A stretch of DNA of 64,000 bases from Pseudalgibacter alginicilyticus (lineage in GTDB: Bacteria; Bacteroidota; Bacteroidia; Flavobacteriales; Flavobacteriaceae), in contig NZ_CP012898.1 of the NCBI RefSeq assembly GCF_001310225.1, positions 372,001 to 436,000 on the forward strand, written 5' to 3'. The position numbers and the translations under genes were made by a program. Under the pieces are notes generated by a model, which worked only from the letters and a program-made list of their open reading frames with translations, made no database searches and was not told where the DNA came from. Positions within the stretch are counted from its first letter, which is position 1. Each line of letters begins with the position of its first letter. Positions 8,920-16,931 of this stretch are shown here, piece by piece.

Positions 8920-9561
8920 ATGGGTAAAATTGCTCAAGGTATTTTAGGAGGGCTTTCAGGTAAGGTTGGAAACATTATCGGTGGAAGCTGGAAAGGAATT
9001 GATTACATTAGAATTAAACCTTCAAGTGTAGCTAATCCACGAACTGTTGGTCAGGTAAACCAAAGAACAAAGTTTACTGCCACTTTAGAATTTTTACAAG
9101 CTGTAAAACCTTTTATTAAGTTAGGTTATAAAGGGTTAGCTGTTAAGAAAACAGAATTTAATGCTGCGATGTCGTATGTGTTGAATAATGCGATTACAGG
9201 TACAGAACCTAACTTTGTTATCGACTATCCGAACGCTTTAGTAAGTCGAGGAGGTTTATCTGGTGCGTTAAACCCAACGACTGATTTGGCAACAGCTGGA
9301 GAAGTAACGTTTGGTTGGGATGATAACTCTGCAGAAGGTAATGCAAATACTACTGACAAGTCTATGTTATTGGTTTACAATCCATCAAAAAGAGAATCTA
9401 TTTCTTTACTTGATGGAGCAGATAGAACAGTAGGTTCTCAAATTGTTCCAATCCCAACAACCTATGCAGGAGATACAGTAGAGCTATTTATGGCTTTTAT
9501 TACTGCTGATGGTAGTCAAGTATCTAATAGTATTTATTTAGGCTCTGGTACAGCTAATTAA
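8920..9561 (+). CDS. DUF6266 family protein
   Basis: 213 residues, recognised from the start MGKIAQGILGGLSGKVGN followed by KPSSVANPRTVGQVNQR, the signature of DUF6266. The family is common in Flavobacteriia, often in accessory regions, with no known function. The glycine-rich N-terminus has no signal peptide. The C-terminal half (about 95-213) is rich in beta strands and Thr/Asp/Gly, like an immunoglobulin-type or phage-structural fold (inference). It has its own terminator. Just upstream, AAGTCCG occurs twice within 20 bases (about 8870-8885), a possible regulatory or recombination repeat. Confidence 0.85.
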   Translation: MGKIAQGILGGLSGKVGNIIGGSWKGIDYIRIKPSSVANPRTVGQVNQRTKFTATLEFLQAVKPFIKLGYKGLAVKKTEFNAAMSYVLNNAITGTEPNFVIDYPNALVSRGGLSGALNPTTDLATAGEVTFGWDDNSAEGNANTTDKSMLLVYNPSKRESISLLDGADRTVGSQIVPIPTTYAGDTVELFMAFITADGSQVSNSIYLGSGTAN

Positions 9562-9581
9562 TGCTTGGTGTTTTTATTTAG

Positions 9582-9609
9582 AAACCGCTCTAATCGAGCG
9601 GTTTTTTTT
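9582..9609 (+). terminator. Terminator of the DUF6266 gene
   Basis: Stem AAACCGCTC / GAGCGGTTT with a short AT loop and a run of eight T, 20 bases after the stop codon. Confidence 0.88.
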
Positions 9610-9756
9610 ATGCTATATTTGTTGAGCAATTTATTAATAGTTGTTGCTAATCTTCTCTTTTTATATGTTTTTTGTATGCTATTTGTTGCCCATATGCAAT
9701 AGTGCCAATAGATATAGGGCTAGTTAAATATTGTATCGGAAAGTAATTTATTCTTT

Positions 9757-10172
9757 TAGAGCTCTATAGCTTTCGTAACTATCTTTAAAAATAGCTGTAA
9801 TTAACTCAGCTAATTTTTGATTATATAACCATAGCTTTTAACCAATTATTTTCTCAACTGAAAACTTAAATTTTTCTTGTCGCTCTTGGAGAAAATGCGT
9901 ACCGCCTTTTTTAATATTTTATGTTCTTCTGAAATACCTTTTAATTATTTCTTTAATAGGGCTATTTCTTTTTGTTCATCTGTCAATTTTGGGATTCCTC
10001 TACCTGGAAAACTGTTCTTTCCATAATCTTGGGATTCTCGTCTCCAGCGGTGCAATACCGAGTAAGGAATATCCAGTTCCTCACAAACTTGCTTGACATG
10101 ACCCCGGGCATAGCTTAATTCTACTGCCTTTTGCTTAAATGATGTACTGTAATTTCTGTGTTGTTTCTTCAT
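9757..10172 (-). pseudogene. Decayed IS3-family insertion sequence (orfA with nonsense codon, orfB deleted and truncated)
   Basis: Read on the minus strand, 10172-9945 encodes the start of an IS3-type OrfA with a helix-turn-helix (YSTSFKQKAVELSYARG...LHRWRRES), ending at TAA after EIALLKK. The same frame resumes at once with LKGISEEHKILKKAVRIFSKSD, the expected OrfA C-terminus with the leucine zipper. The stop therefore most simply reflects GAA to TAA. In the -1 frame an OrfB start follows (KFKFSVEKIIG), then a stop and a deletion of the usual MCKVL...YYRW segment, then NQKLAELITAIFKDSYESYRALKE, recognisable OrfB sequence. The catalytic DDE domain is absent. Non-functional remnant. Confidence 0.85.
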
Positions 10173-10344
10173 GATTCAAAGTTAATTTATGTAACTCTAA
10201 ATCTCGCAATATAATGTCCAGTCTAATGTAGTAATTCCATATAGTAAATTCACTTGTAAAGACACTCGTAATTCAGGACATACAAGTATATTTTAAATAC
10301 ATAAGAGGTTAAAATATTATTCCAAAATATCTTATAATTTTTAA

Positions 10345-11013
10345 TTAGGTTTTAAGTAAATAATCCCACCCAAGGTTATTATTTGTATTGCTCTTTAAAC
10401 GAGAAAGTATTTTTAAAAATACAATTGCAGTTATAAGTGCATCGCCACTTGCTGTGTGTCTATCAATTATAGGAACATTAAGTTCTTTCGCTAATTCATC
10501 TAAAGAGTAATTCTTAAGCGTTTCTTGATAGATGATATGTTTTGATTTTTTATATAGTACAGCCGTATCAATAAAATTATTTTTTAGTTTTCCTAAGCCA
10601 TTTCTTAAAAGCATACTATTTACCATGCGGTAGTCAAAACGGGCATGGTGTGCTACTAAAACATCTGTTTTTATATAATCTAAAAAAGATTTAATAGCTT
10701 CTAATTCAGATACTTTTTTAAATTTACCGTCCTTTAAAATACCATGAATTTTTACGGTTTCTGGTTTAAAAACCTCTTGATGTAAATAAATTTCAAAATT
10801 GCTTTTAACGGCAATTTTTTTGTTTTGTATGGTAACAGCCCCTATGGAAAGAATTCTGTCTGCATCAGAATCAAAACCAGTAGTTTCTGTATCAAAAACT
10901 ACAAAACGAGCATCTGGAATGTCTACTTTTTTTAAGTTCTTAAAATTATTAAGATATGTTTCCCAGAACTCAGGCGTGTTTTTGTTTTTTTTATTAAACC
11001 AATCAAAAATCAT
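10345..11013 (-). CDS. DEDDh 3'-5' exonuclease (DnaQ/PolC-epsilon-like)
   Basis: 222 residues, exonuclease of the DnaQ superfamily. Motif I is FDTETTGFDSDADRI (D41, E43), motif II AHHARFDYRM (D127), and motif III DRHTASGDA (H186, D191), so all DEDDh catalytic residues are present. A free-standing epsilon-like exonuclease could proofread or act in repair; it is not fused to a polymerase or a GIY-YIG domain. Its ATG follows directly on the stop of the CBS/nucleotidyltransferase gene (TAAATG, no spacer), so the two are translationally coupled. This pairing with a DUF294-type protein is known in other bacteria and suggests a shared nucleotide-related role (inference). Confidence 0.92.
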   Translation of the reverse strand: MIFDWFNKKNKNTPEFWETYLNNFKNLKKVDIPDARFVVFDTETTGFDSDADRILSIGAVTIQNKKIAVKSNFEIYLHQEVFKPETVKIHGILKDGKFKKVSELEAIKSFLDYIKTDVLVAHHARFDYRMVNSMLLRNGLGKLKNNFIDTAVLYKKSKHIIYQETLKNYSLDELAKELNVPIIDRHTASGDALITAIVFLKILSRLKSNTNNNLGWDYLLKT

Positions 11014-12930
11014 TTATAAGGCATTAGATAGGTTAAAACGTAATTTAAGTGATTCTTGAATTTCTTTAATAGGTTTAAAACATCTTTTTAATTTTAACTG
11101 CTCCTCTTTGGTAAGCGATGATAGTTCAATAAATTTACCATCGTTATTATGGAGTAGCCCTTGTTTTGTTTTGAATTTAAGTAAAGCTTTAAAAGCATAT
11201 GCACAAGAATGATATAGTTCTTTATTATTGGGGTCTATTTGAGCCAATTTATCATACCTATCATAGGTGCTGTTTATATTTTTTATTTGCTTACTTAATA
11301 CTAACAATCTAGCAGCATCAATTAAAGGCATTAAGCCTTTTCTTTTAATATTAAATAAGTCTTTGTGTTCGCCATTTTGTTCCACTAAAAATTGTTTGAA
11401 AAATCCTAAAGGTGGAGGACTTTTTAAAGCATCTTTTGCTAATAAATTAAAGAATAGTGAGGAGTGTTCTAATGTTTTATAGATGCTATCAGTTAAATCG
11501 TCTACCAATGGTTTGTTGCCGAAAGAAAGACTGTAATCAAAAAATATGGAAGACAATAGGATACCTTTTTCGTCTGCACTAATAATCCAATTATTGAATT
11601 GTGTTTTCCATTCAGAAATGGATTTGCACCATTCTATATTACTAGCCATCATGTCTGCTTTGCAATATTCAAAACCAATGATGTTAAGTGATTTTGTAAC
11701 TAATTTTGCTAATTGTAGAAAGTATTCTTGTGTTTTTTTATAATCTTCTTTTGGAACGTCATCAAAAATAAGGGCATTATCTTGGTCGGTAAATAGCAAT
11801 TGTTCTTTTCTACCTTGGCTACCAATAGCTATCCAAGAAAATGCTACTGGAGGTGGTGTTTCCATTTTTTTAATAGATAGTTCTATAGCACGTACCACAA
11901 CGGCGTCATTTATTTTTGAAATAACTTTAATAATGTGAGATAATGGGATATTTTGTTCTAAGTAACTTTTTAATAGTGTGTTAGATTTTAAACGAGCACT
12001 TCTTAAATTTTTATTTCTTTTAGCTCTTTTTACTTCTTTTAATAACACAGAAGGACTGTTTCCTAAAGTAACTAAAATATCATGATGTGTTAAAATACCT
12101 ACTAATTTAGAATTTGGAGTACCATCTTTAGTTATACACAAATGGCTAATGTTGTGTTGAATCATCTGTAATTGAGCATTGGCAACTGTTGTATTTCTAT
12201 TATCTGTAAAAACAGGTGATGACATTACATTGGTAACAGGTGTTGTAATGGGAAATAATCCTGTAGCTATTTTTTTCTTAATATCACTATTAGTAATAAT
12301 ACCTACAGGATGTTTATGCTCATCAACTACAATAATACAGCTAATACTATGTGTACACATTAAGGTTGCGGCTTCTTTTAAATGGGAGTCCGTTGTGCAA
12401 GTAATGGGCGTTTTTGTATAGTCGGCTGTTTGAAAGTTTGCTATATCCTGTGAGCTATTAGGTAGATAATCTACAAAAATTTCATCGTTCTCTTCTGCTG
12501 TATAGGGGTCATATGTATTACTAGCAAAAGAAGTAACTAAGTATTTGTGTATTTTAACTTGTTTTTGAGTTACAGTTTCAAACACTTCAATAGGAATGGC
12601 ATATAAAATAGATTCCTCGTTTGCAACAGATGAAAGTTTATAGTTTTCTTTAGTTATTAGTGCTCTTAAGCCAAAAATATCGCCAGTGTCATTAATGCCT
12701 ACAATGTTTTTATTCGTTTCAGTGATATGATATAAATTTACAGCACCGTCTCGTACAATGTAAAAGTGTTTATGGTAAGCATCATCTTTTTTAAAAACAG
12801 TATCTCCTTTTTCTAAATAAATAATATCTACTTGTGAAGCGATTTCTAATAAGCTTTTTTTACCAAGCATATTAAACGGCGGATATCCACTTAAAAAAAA
12901 AGAAACACGATCTGCTATTGAGTTAGCCAT
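11014..12930 (-). CDS. cNMP-binding / CBS pair / DUF294 nucleotidyltransferase-like signalling protein
   Basis: 638 residues in four parts. 15-130 is a cyclic-nucleotide-binding fold (KGDTVFKKDD, FYIVRDGAVNLY, GDIFGLRAL). About 170-290 is a pair of CBS domains (ITCTTDSHLKEAATLM...GIITNSDI and MSSPVFTDNRNT...VGILTHHDI). 330-450 is a DUF294 putative nucleotidyltransferase with IGSQGRKEQLLFTDQDNALI, carrying the GS and acidic pair (D382, D384) of the pol-beta-like superfamily. 490-620 is its C-terminal helical domain. No membrane segment, so cytoplasmic. Sits between the FAH hydrolase gene (11-base gap) and the exonuclease (0-base gap). Substrate unknown; adenine-nucleotide sensing is typical of CBS pairs. 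Confidence 0.92.
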   Translation of the reverse strand: MANSIADRVSFFLSGYPPFNMLGKKSLLEIASQVDIIYLEKGDTVFKKDDAYHKHFYIVRDGAVNLYHITETNKNIVGINDTGDIFGLRALITKENYKLSSVANEESILYAIPIEVFETVTQKQVKIHKYLVTSFASNTYDPYTAEENDEIFVDYLPNSSQDIANFQTADYTKTPITCTTDSHLKEAATLMCTHSISCIIVVDEHKHPVGIITNSDIKKKIATGLFPITTPVTNVMSSPVFTDNRNTTVANAQLQMIQHNISHLCITKDGTPNSKLVGILTHHDILVTLGNSPSVLLKEVKRAKRNKNLRSARLKSNTLLKSYLEQNIPLSHIIKVISKINDAVVVRAIELSIKKMETPPPVAFSWIAIGSQGRKEQLLFTDQDNALIFDDVPKEDYKKTQEYFLQLAKLVTKSLNIIGFEYCKADMMASNIEWCKSISEWKTQFNNWIISADEKGILLSSIFFDYSLSFGNKPLVDDLTDSIYKTLEHSSLFFNLLAKDALKSPPPLGFFKQFLVEQNGEHKDLFNIKRKGLMPLIDAARLLVLSKQIKNINSTYDRYDKLAQIDPNNKELYHSCAYAFKALLKFKTKQGLLHNNDGKFIELSSLTKEEQLKLKRCFKPIKEIQESLKLRFNLSNAL

Positions 12931-12941
12931 AGTCTTTTGTA

Positions 12942-13556
12942 CTATATCATTTTAAAATCTAAAAGTAACTCTTTTTCAATGGATGCTTGTAAATGATCTC
13001 CTTTTTGAATAACTCCAGTACCTGTAGCAGGTGTTCCAGTAAAAATTAAATCACCAGGATTTAGTGTCATGTATTTTGATGTGAATGCAATGATTTCGGC
13101 GAAATTATAAATCATGTAATTGGTATTGCCTACTTGTTTATCTTCGCCATTAATAACCAAATTAAAATTGATGTTATTTAAATCTGGAAAGTTAGACACT
13201 GGTTTGAAAGATGAAATAGGAGCAGCGCCATCAAATCCTTTCCCTAAATCCCAAGGACCTTTAGTTTCTCTGCAGGCATTAAAAACATCTTTTGCCGTGT
13301 AATCAATGCCAATACCAATTTCAGAGATGTATGCTGGTGCATCATTAAGTGATATGTCCTTTCCCGTTTTTCCAATCTTTATTACCAATTCTACTTCATA
13401 ATTTAATTGATTTGTAAAACTGGGGTAAACAACATCTTTATTGTTTTCTACAAGACTAGATTCTGGTTTAGAAAATATGATTTGATTTCCCGTTTTATTC
13501 GCACTGATTTCTGCTTTATCGTTAACATAATTTTTTCCGATGGCTAATATTTTCAT
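12942..13556 (-). CDS. Fumarylacetoacetate hydrolase (FAH) family protein
   Basis: 204 residues, a short single-domain FAH-fold hydrolase or decarboxylase. Likely metal ligands are visible: the YEVEL pair (E54, E56) and D85 in GIGIDYTA, plus LGKGFDGAAPIS and the C-terminal LNPGDLIFTGTPATGTGV. Members of this size act on acylpyruvates or oxaloacetate; the precise substrate cannot be told here. First gene of a three-gene minus-strand set (FAH, CBS/DUF294, exonuclease) with gaps of 11 and 0 bases. Cytoplasmic, no signal peptide. Confidence 0.93.
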   Translation of the reverse strand: MKILAIGKNYVNDKAEISANKTGNQIIFSKPESSLVENNKDVVYPSFTNQLNYEVELVIKIGKTGKDISLNDAPAYISEIGIGIDYTAKDVFNACRETKGPWDLGKGFDGAAPISSFKPVSNFPDLNNINFNLVINGEDKQVGNTNYMIYNFAEIIAFTSKYMTLNPGDLIFTGTPATGTGVIQKGDHLQASIEKELLLDFKMI

Positions 13557-13694
13557 AATGTTTAATTGAGTTAGTTATTATGTCGTAAATTTAATGAATT
13601 AAGCTAAAATAACTTTGTTGAAAATTAAATTATAAATCATTTTCGCATAAAGTTTTTTTATACATTTATGAATTGGTAATTAATAATTAATATC

Positions 13695-13799
13695 ATGGCA
13701 AAATCTCAAGACGCAAAAAAAAATGTAAAAAAGGAGGCTGTTTTGTCTCCAAAAGAGAAAAAGGCAGCAAAGCTTGCTAAAAAAGCTAAACGCATTTAA
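13695..13799 (+). CDS. Small lysine-rich protein (34 aa)
   Basis: A 34-codon gene, ATG to TAA, encoding MAKSQDAKKNVKKEAVLSP followed by KEKKAAKLAKKAKRI: strongly basic, no cysteine or hydrophobic segment. Small proteins of this kind are, from memory, common in Flavobacteriaceae. It has 138 bases of upstream space and a hairpin terminator 23 bases after its stop, which supports an independent transcription unit. A nucleic-acid or ribosome-binding role is only a guess from charge. Confidence 0.65.
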   Translation: MAKSQDAKKNVKKEAVLSPKEKKAAKLAKKAKRI

Positions 13800-13822
13800 T
13801 TTACAAGCTATTTTAATCAATT

Positions 13823-13849
13823 AAAAGCACTCTTTGATGAGTGTTTTTT
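13823..13849. terminator. Bidirectional terminator between convergent genes
   Basis: Stem AAAAGCACTC / GAGTGTTTTTT with a TTTGAT loop. T-runs appear on both strands, serving the small lysine-rich gene on plus and the 161-residue gene on minus. Confidence 0.75.
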
Positions 13850-13852
13850 GTT

Positions 13853-14338
13853 TTAATAATAATTATCTTGTAATTCAGACATAATTAATTTGTAATCGTA
13901 TTGTAAATCTTCATGAAGTGTGTCAACTATTTTTTTTGCTAATATTAACTGTCGGTTATAAACATTTATTAATTGTTGACTGTTTTTTATACTTGGAGAG
14001 AAGTTTTTAAGTTTTTCGCAGAAATATAATAAAAGTTCAACTTCAGTTTCTTTTTTTTGAGAATACCGGATATATTTTTTTGTGTTAGTTAATATTTTTC
14101 GGATGCTTTTTCGGATGTAAAAATAACTTTTAGTGTTTATTATTTTAAATTGCTCATCCATGTAGTTTTTAATGCTTTGTATATAAGCATCTTCATCTGA
14201 AGATTTAAATAAAAGATAGGTAAGAAGCTCTTTGTTTTCTTTTTTAAATCGTGAGAGCTTCAAGCATAATTCTTGAAGTTCTTGGTTAGAAATGGCACCT
14301 AATTCTTGTTTGAGTTCTTTTAAAGGGACTGCTTTCAT
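13853..14338 (-). CDS. Uncharacterised helical protein coupled to the E1 dehydrogenase gene
   Basis: 161 residues, not recognised. It is mostly alpha-helical by composition (Lys/Glu/Leu-rich), with no signal peptide, cysteines limited to two, and a repeated K-Y-x-x-Y/I pattern in the middle (SYFYIRKSIRKILTNTKKYI). It starts 8 bases after the stop of the fused 2-oxoacid dehydrogenase E1 gene, so the two are very likely co-transcribed. It could be an accessory or stability factor, but nothing in the sequence proves it. Confidence 0.8.
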   Translation of the reverse strand: MKAVPLKELKQELGAISNQELQELCLKLSRFKKENKELLTYLLFKSSDEDAYIQSIKNYMDEQFKIINTKSYFYIRKSIRKILTNTKKYIRYSQKKETEVELLLYFCEKLKNFSPSIKNSQQLINVYNRQLILAKKIVDTLHEDLQYDYKLIMSELQDNYY

Positions 14339-14346
14339 GTGGTGAA

Positions 14347-16758
14347 TTATCTTAATGCTGGATAATTCTTAGGGTTTACTTCGTGCATAACGTTATAAAC
14401 AGCTTCATAAACATCTTCTACAGATGGTTTTGAAAAATAGTCGCCATCACTGCCATAAGCTGGTCTATGTGCTTTTGAAGTAAGTGTTTTTGGCGCGCTA
14501 TCTAAATACATAAACGTATTTTGAGTATTTAAAATTTCATTTAAAATATAAGCAGAAGCTCCTCCTGGCACATCTTCATCTATAACCATGAGTCTATTAG
14601 TTTTTTGAATGCTTTTAGCTATATCATGATTTATATCGAAAGGAATGAGAGACTGTATATCAATAATTTCAGCGTTAATGCCTGCTTCTAAAAGCTCTTT
14701 TGCAGCTTGTTCTACAATTCTGAGGGTAGAGCCGTATGATACGAGTGTAATATCGTTTCCTTTTTTTATGGTTTCTACAACACCAACAGGTGTTGTAAAG
14801 CATCCCATATTGTTTGGCATTTTTTCTTTTAATCTGTAGCCATTTAAACACTCAATTACCAATGCAGGTTCGTCACTAAGTAAAAGCGTATTGTAAAATC
14901 CAGCTGCTTTAACCATGTTTCTGGGAACTAACACTAAAATACCTCTAACTAAATTAATAATACCACCCATTGGGGAGCCTGAGTGCCAAATACCTTCCAG
15001 TCTGTGCCCACGTGTTCGTATAATAAGTGGTGCTTTTTGGCGACCTTTAGTTCTATAATGTAAACTAGCTAAATCATCACTCATAATCTGTAAACAATAC
15101 AGAATATAGTCTAAATATTGAATTTCTGCAATGGGGCGTAAGCCTCTTAAAGACATGCCTATACCTTGTCCTATAATAGTTGCTTCCCTAATACCAGTAT
15201 CGGCAATACGCAATTCGCCATATTTGTTTTGTAAACCTTCCAATCCTTGATTTACGTCACCAATATTACCTGTGTCCTCACCAAAAATAAGTGCTTCGGG
15301 ATGTGAATTAAAAATTGTATCAAAATTATCCCTGATAATAATTCGACCATCAACTAAGGGAGCATTGTCCAGGTAGGTTGGTTTTATTTCTGTAACCTTT
15401 GAAGCGGCTTTTTCAGATTCTGAATATAAATGTGAACTAAACTTAGGTTGAATAAAATTAAAATAATCGTTTACCCAATCGCATAATCTTTGTCGTTCAG
15501 TATTTTGATTACCAATAGATTGTTGTAATGCTTTTCTAGCGGTTGATAGTATTTCTTTGCGAGTTGGTTCCTTAATACTTACTAAAGTATTTTTAGTTTT
15601 AGTTAGTTCTTTAGGGTTTTTACTAAGTTCAACTAAGTTATTTAAAACTGTTATAAGGCTTTCTTTTTCTTTCTTAACCGGGTCAATAAAAGTAGTCCAT
15701 GCTTTTTCTCTACCTGCACGAACCTCTTTTTTTATGTTGCGTTCTATCCCAAGTAGTGTTTCATTGTCTGCTATACCAGATTCAATAATCCAATCGCGCA
15801 TTTTTTTGTTACAATCATGGTCAGCTTCCCAATTTAAACGTTGCTTGTTTTTGTAACGTTCATGAGAGCCTGAAGTAGAATGCCCTTGGGGTTGTGTAAG
15901 CTCTACAACATGAATTACAACGGGTACATGTTCTTCCCTAGCTATAGAAGCTGCTTCAGCATAGGTTTCTACTACATTAGGATAATCCCATCCTTTAACG
16001 CGTAATATTTCCAATCCGTTGGTATTGGTGTCTCGCTGAAAACCTTTTAATATTTCTGAAATATTTTCTTTAGTTGTTTGGTGTTTGGCATGTACAGATA
16101 TACCGTATTCATCATCCCAAATACTAATAATCATGGGGACTTGAAGTACTCCAGCTGCATTTATCGTTTCAAAAAATACACCTTCAGACGTACTCGCATT
16201 TCCAATAGTGCCCCAAGCCACTTCATTTCCTTTTACGGAAAATTTGTCTTGTTGGATATTTTCTAACTGTCTATATATTTTTGATGCTTGAGCTAAGCCT
16301 AAAAGACGTGGCATTTGTGCAGCAGTCGGAGAGATGTCTGTGCTGGAATTATATTGTTGGGTTTGGTTTTTCCAATCTCCATTTTCATCCAAAATATGTG
16401 TTGTAAAATGACCACCCATTTGACGTCCTGCAGACATGGGTTCATGTTCCAAATTGGTATTTCCATAAAGACCAGCAAAAAATTCTTCGATAGTATATTC
16501 TCCAATGGCCATCATGAAAGTTTGGTCGCGGTAGTAACCCGATCTCCAATCGCCTTTCAAAAAAGCTTTGGCCATGGCTATTTGAGGAACTTCTTTGCCA
16601 TCTCCAAAAATACCGAATTTAGCTTTTCCAGTTAGAACTTCGCGACGTCCCAATAAACTACATTCCCTACTCATGACAGCTATTTTGTAATCATTTAAAA
16701 CTTCAGTCTTAAAATCATCAAACGACATGTTATTTTGTAAGTCAGGAACAGTCTGCAT
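14347..16758 (-). CDS. Fused 2-oxoacid dehydrogenase E1 (alpha and beta subunits in one chain)
   Basis: 803 residues joining an E1-alpha-like half (1 to about 400) and an E1-beta-like half (about 470-803), which use thiamine diphosphate to decarboxylate a 2-oxo acid and acylate lipoyl-E2. The alpha half has the TPP region GTIGNASTSEGVFFE...ISIWDDEYGIS, where the usual GDG...NN motif reads GN (186-187) and DD (215-216). The beta half has ALIFGEDTGNIGDVNQG, DTGIREATIIGQGIG, IADTGIREA and RTRGHRLEGIWHSGSPMG. Fused E1 proteins are common in Bacteroidota and usually assigned to branched-chain or broad 2-oxo acid oxidation. No E2 or E3 gene is in the window. A good promoter lies just upstream. Confidence 0.93.
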   Translation of the reverse strand: MQTVPDLQNNMSFDDFKTEVLNDYKIAVMSRECSLLGRREVLTGKAKFGIFGDGKEVPQIAMAKAFLKGDWRSGYYRDQTFMMAIGEYTIEEFFAGLYGNTNLEHEPMSAGRQMGGHFTTHILDENGDWKNQTQQYNSSTDISPTAAQMPRLLGLAQASKIYRQLENIQQDKFSVKGNEVAWGTIGNASTSEGVFFETINAAGVLQVPMIISIWDDEYGISVHAKHQTTKENISEILKGFQRDTNTNGLEILRVKGWDYPNVVETYAEAASIAREEHVPVVIHVVELTQPQGHSTSGSHERYKNKQRLNWEADHDCNKKMRDWIIESGIADNETLLGIERNIKKEVRAGREKAWTTFIDPVKKEKESLITVLNNLVELSKNPKELTKTKNTLVSIKEPTRKEILSTARKALQQSIGNQNTERQRLCDWVNDYFNFIQPKFSSHLYSESEKAASKVTEIKPTYLDNAPLVDGRIIIRDNFDTIFNSHPEALIFGEDTGNIGDVNQGLEGLQNKYGELRIADTGIREATIIGQGIGMSLRGLRPIAEIQYLDYILYCLQIMSDDLASLHYRTKGRQKAPLIIRTRGHRLEGIWHSGSPMGGIINLVRGILVLVPRNMVKAAGFYNTLLLSDEPALVIECLNGYRLKEKMPNNMGCFTTPVGVVETIKKGNDITLVSYGSTLRIVEQAAKELLEAGINAEIIDIQSLIPFDINHDIAKSIQKTNRLMVIDEDVPGGASAYILNEILNTQNTFMYLDSAPKTLTSKAHRPAYGSDGDYFSKPSVEDVYEAVYNVMHEVNPKNYPALR

Positions 16759-16780
16759 TTAGTTGAGTTTTCTCGTTTTG

Positions 16781-16812
16781 CAAAATTAGTTAAAGTTTTG
16801 CAGTATTACAAT
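16781..16812 (-). promoter_or_regulatory. Promoter of the fused E1 dehydrogenase gene
   Basis: On the minus strand ATTG (16809-16812), a 20-base spacer, then TAATTTTG (16781-16788), matching the Bacteroides/Flavobacterium housekeeping pattern TTTG-N17-23-TAnnTTTG. The start codon is about 23 bases downstream. Confidence 0.65.
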
Positions 16813-16931
16813 AAAATAAAACTTAAAAACATTGAAAAATATTTAAGAATTTAGTGATTACGGTTGTTTAATTAGGAATTTTTTATCTAAATCCGTATTT
16901 TGGTATGAATAAATAAAATTTTGATATTTAT

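Noticed and set aside
9610-9702. A 30-residue hydrophobic reading frame beginning MLYLLSNLLIVV
   Set aside because: It starts right behind a terminator, has no ribosome-binding context and lies in decayed DNA beside the IS3 relic.
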